DNA from: Clostridia bacterium
Lineage (GTDB): Bacteria > Bacillota > Clostridia > Oscillospirales > Acutalibacteraceae
DNA length: 54,020 nt
NCBI GenBank assembly: GCA_017442265.1
Contig: JAFSAC010000054.1
Coordinates: 1 to 54,020 of the forward strand
Reading direction: 5' to 3'
Positions 53,968 through 54,020 of this stretch are shown piece after piece (positions within the stretch are counted from its first letter, which is position 1; every line of letters begins with the position of its first letter). The position numbers and the translations under genes are program-made. The notes beneath the pieces are model-generated. The model was not told where the DNA came from. It worked only from the letters and a program-made list of their open reading frames with translations, and did no database searches.

Positions 53968-53996
53968 TTGAAAAAACATGGAAAGGAAGTTATAAT
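53968..53996 (+). promoter_or_regulatory. Promoter-like sequence ahead of the last gene start
   Basis: TTGAAA (53968-53973), 17 bases, TATAAT (53991-53996). It would start transcription at about the ATG at 54001, so either it makes a leaderless mRNA or the resemblance is accidental and another promoter (for example TATAAT at 53928-53933) is used. Confidence 0.35.
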
Positions 53997-54000
53997 CAAG

Positions 54001-54020
54001 ATGAACAAGAAACAGTATAA
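54001..54020 (+). CDS. Start of an unidentified gene (3' end outside window)
   Basis: ATG AAC AAG AAA CAG TAT opens a frame that runs off the window; GAAAGGAAG (53981-53989) lies eleven bases upstream as a plausible ribosome site. Only six residues (MNKKQY) are visible, so no function can be given. Confidence 0.4.

Overview
The window looks like chromosomal DNA from a GC-rich anaerobic Firmicute, most likely a gut-type Clostridia of the Oscillospirales/Ruminococcaceae kind. That placement is inference. It rests on the Gram-positive S10-spc-alpha gene order, zinc-binding S14 and S4, strong AAGGAGG ribosome binding sites, an L10-leader attenuator, MecA-like and DUF1846 proteins, and a fermentative enzyme set of pyruvate:ferredoxin oxidoreductase, a bifurcating-type [FeFe] hydrogenase and Rnf-like genes. 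No phage, transposase or CRISPR array was seen.

Layout. (1) 1-2.5 kb: the 3' part of dnaX, then ybaB, recR and smpB. (2) 2.6-10.9 kb: a ten-gene [FeFe]-hydrogenase operon. It holds HydC-, HydB- and HydA-like subunits, an extra thioredoxin-fold ferredoxin, and an embedded signalling block: a sensory-type hydrogenase, two DRTGG proteins, two HATPase proteins and a PHP phosphoesterase. (3) 11.0-14.9 kb: rpmG-secE-nusG-rplK-rplA, then rplJ-rplL behind its own promoter and L10 leader. (4) 15.0-16.8 kb: one ABC exporter gene. (5) 17.0-32.9 kb: an unbroken S10-spc-alpha supercluster from rpsJ to rplQ, including secY, adk, map, infA and rpoA. The usual rpoB-rpoC and rpsL-rpsG-fusA-tuf genes are absent from between regions 3 and 5.

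(6) 33-42.5 kb: single-gene units, namely a large membrane protein, a DUF1846 protein, metG (minus), a DEAD-box helicase, a G5/3D cell-wall protein and rpe. (7) 42.5-47.9 kb: a MecA-like gene (minus) diverges from a four-gene Rnf-like operon rnfC-D-E-A, followed by a membrane-anchored TIM-barrel protein. rnfG and rnfB are missing, and several cofactor-binding residues of the remaining subunits appear to be lost. (8) 48-51.5 kb: pyruvate:ferredoxin oxidoreductase on the minus strand. (9) 51.8-53.3 kb: a CNNM/CBS (HlyC/CorC-type) membrane protein. (10) 53.3-54 kb: a tRNA-Met, tRNA-Glu, tRNA-Val operon, followed by a short region of inverted repeats and a tRNA-end duplication, then the start of a new gene.

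How the genes fit together. The pyruvate oxidoreductase would reduce ferredoxin, and the HydABC-type hydrogenase would reoxidise ferredoxin together with NADH as H2. The Rnf-like membrane complex is the part whose function cannot be assigned from known Rnf chemistry, and it is the best candidate here for something undescribed. Translation genes carry several visible control elements: two 23S-rRNA-like L1 target sites, the L10 leader, and a long rpsJ leader with terminator-like hairpins.
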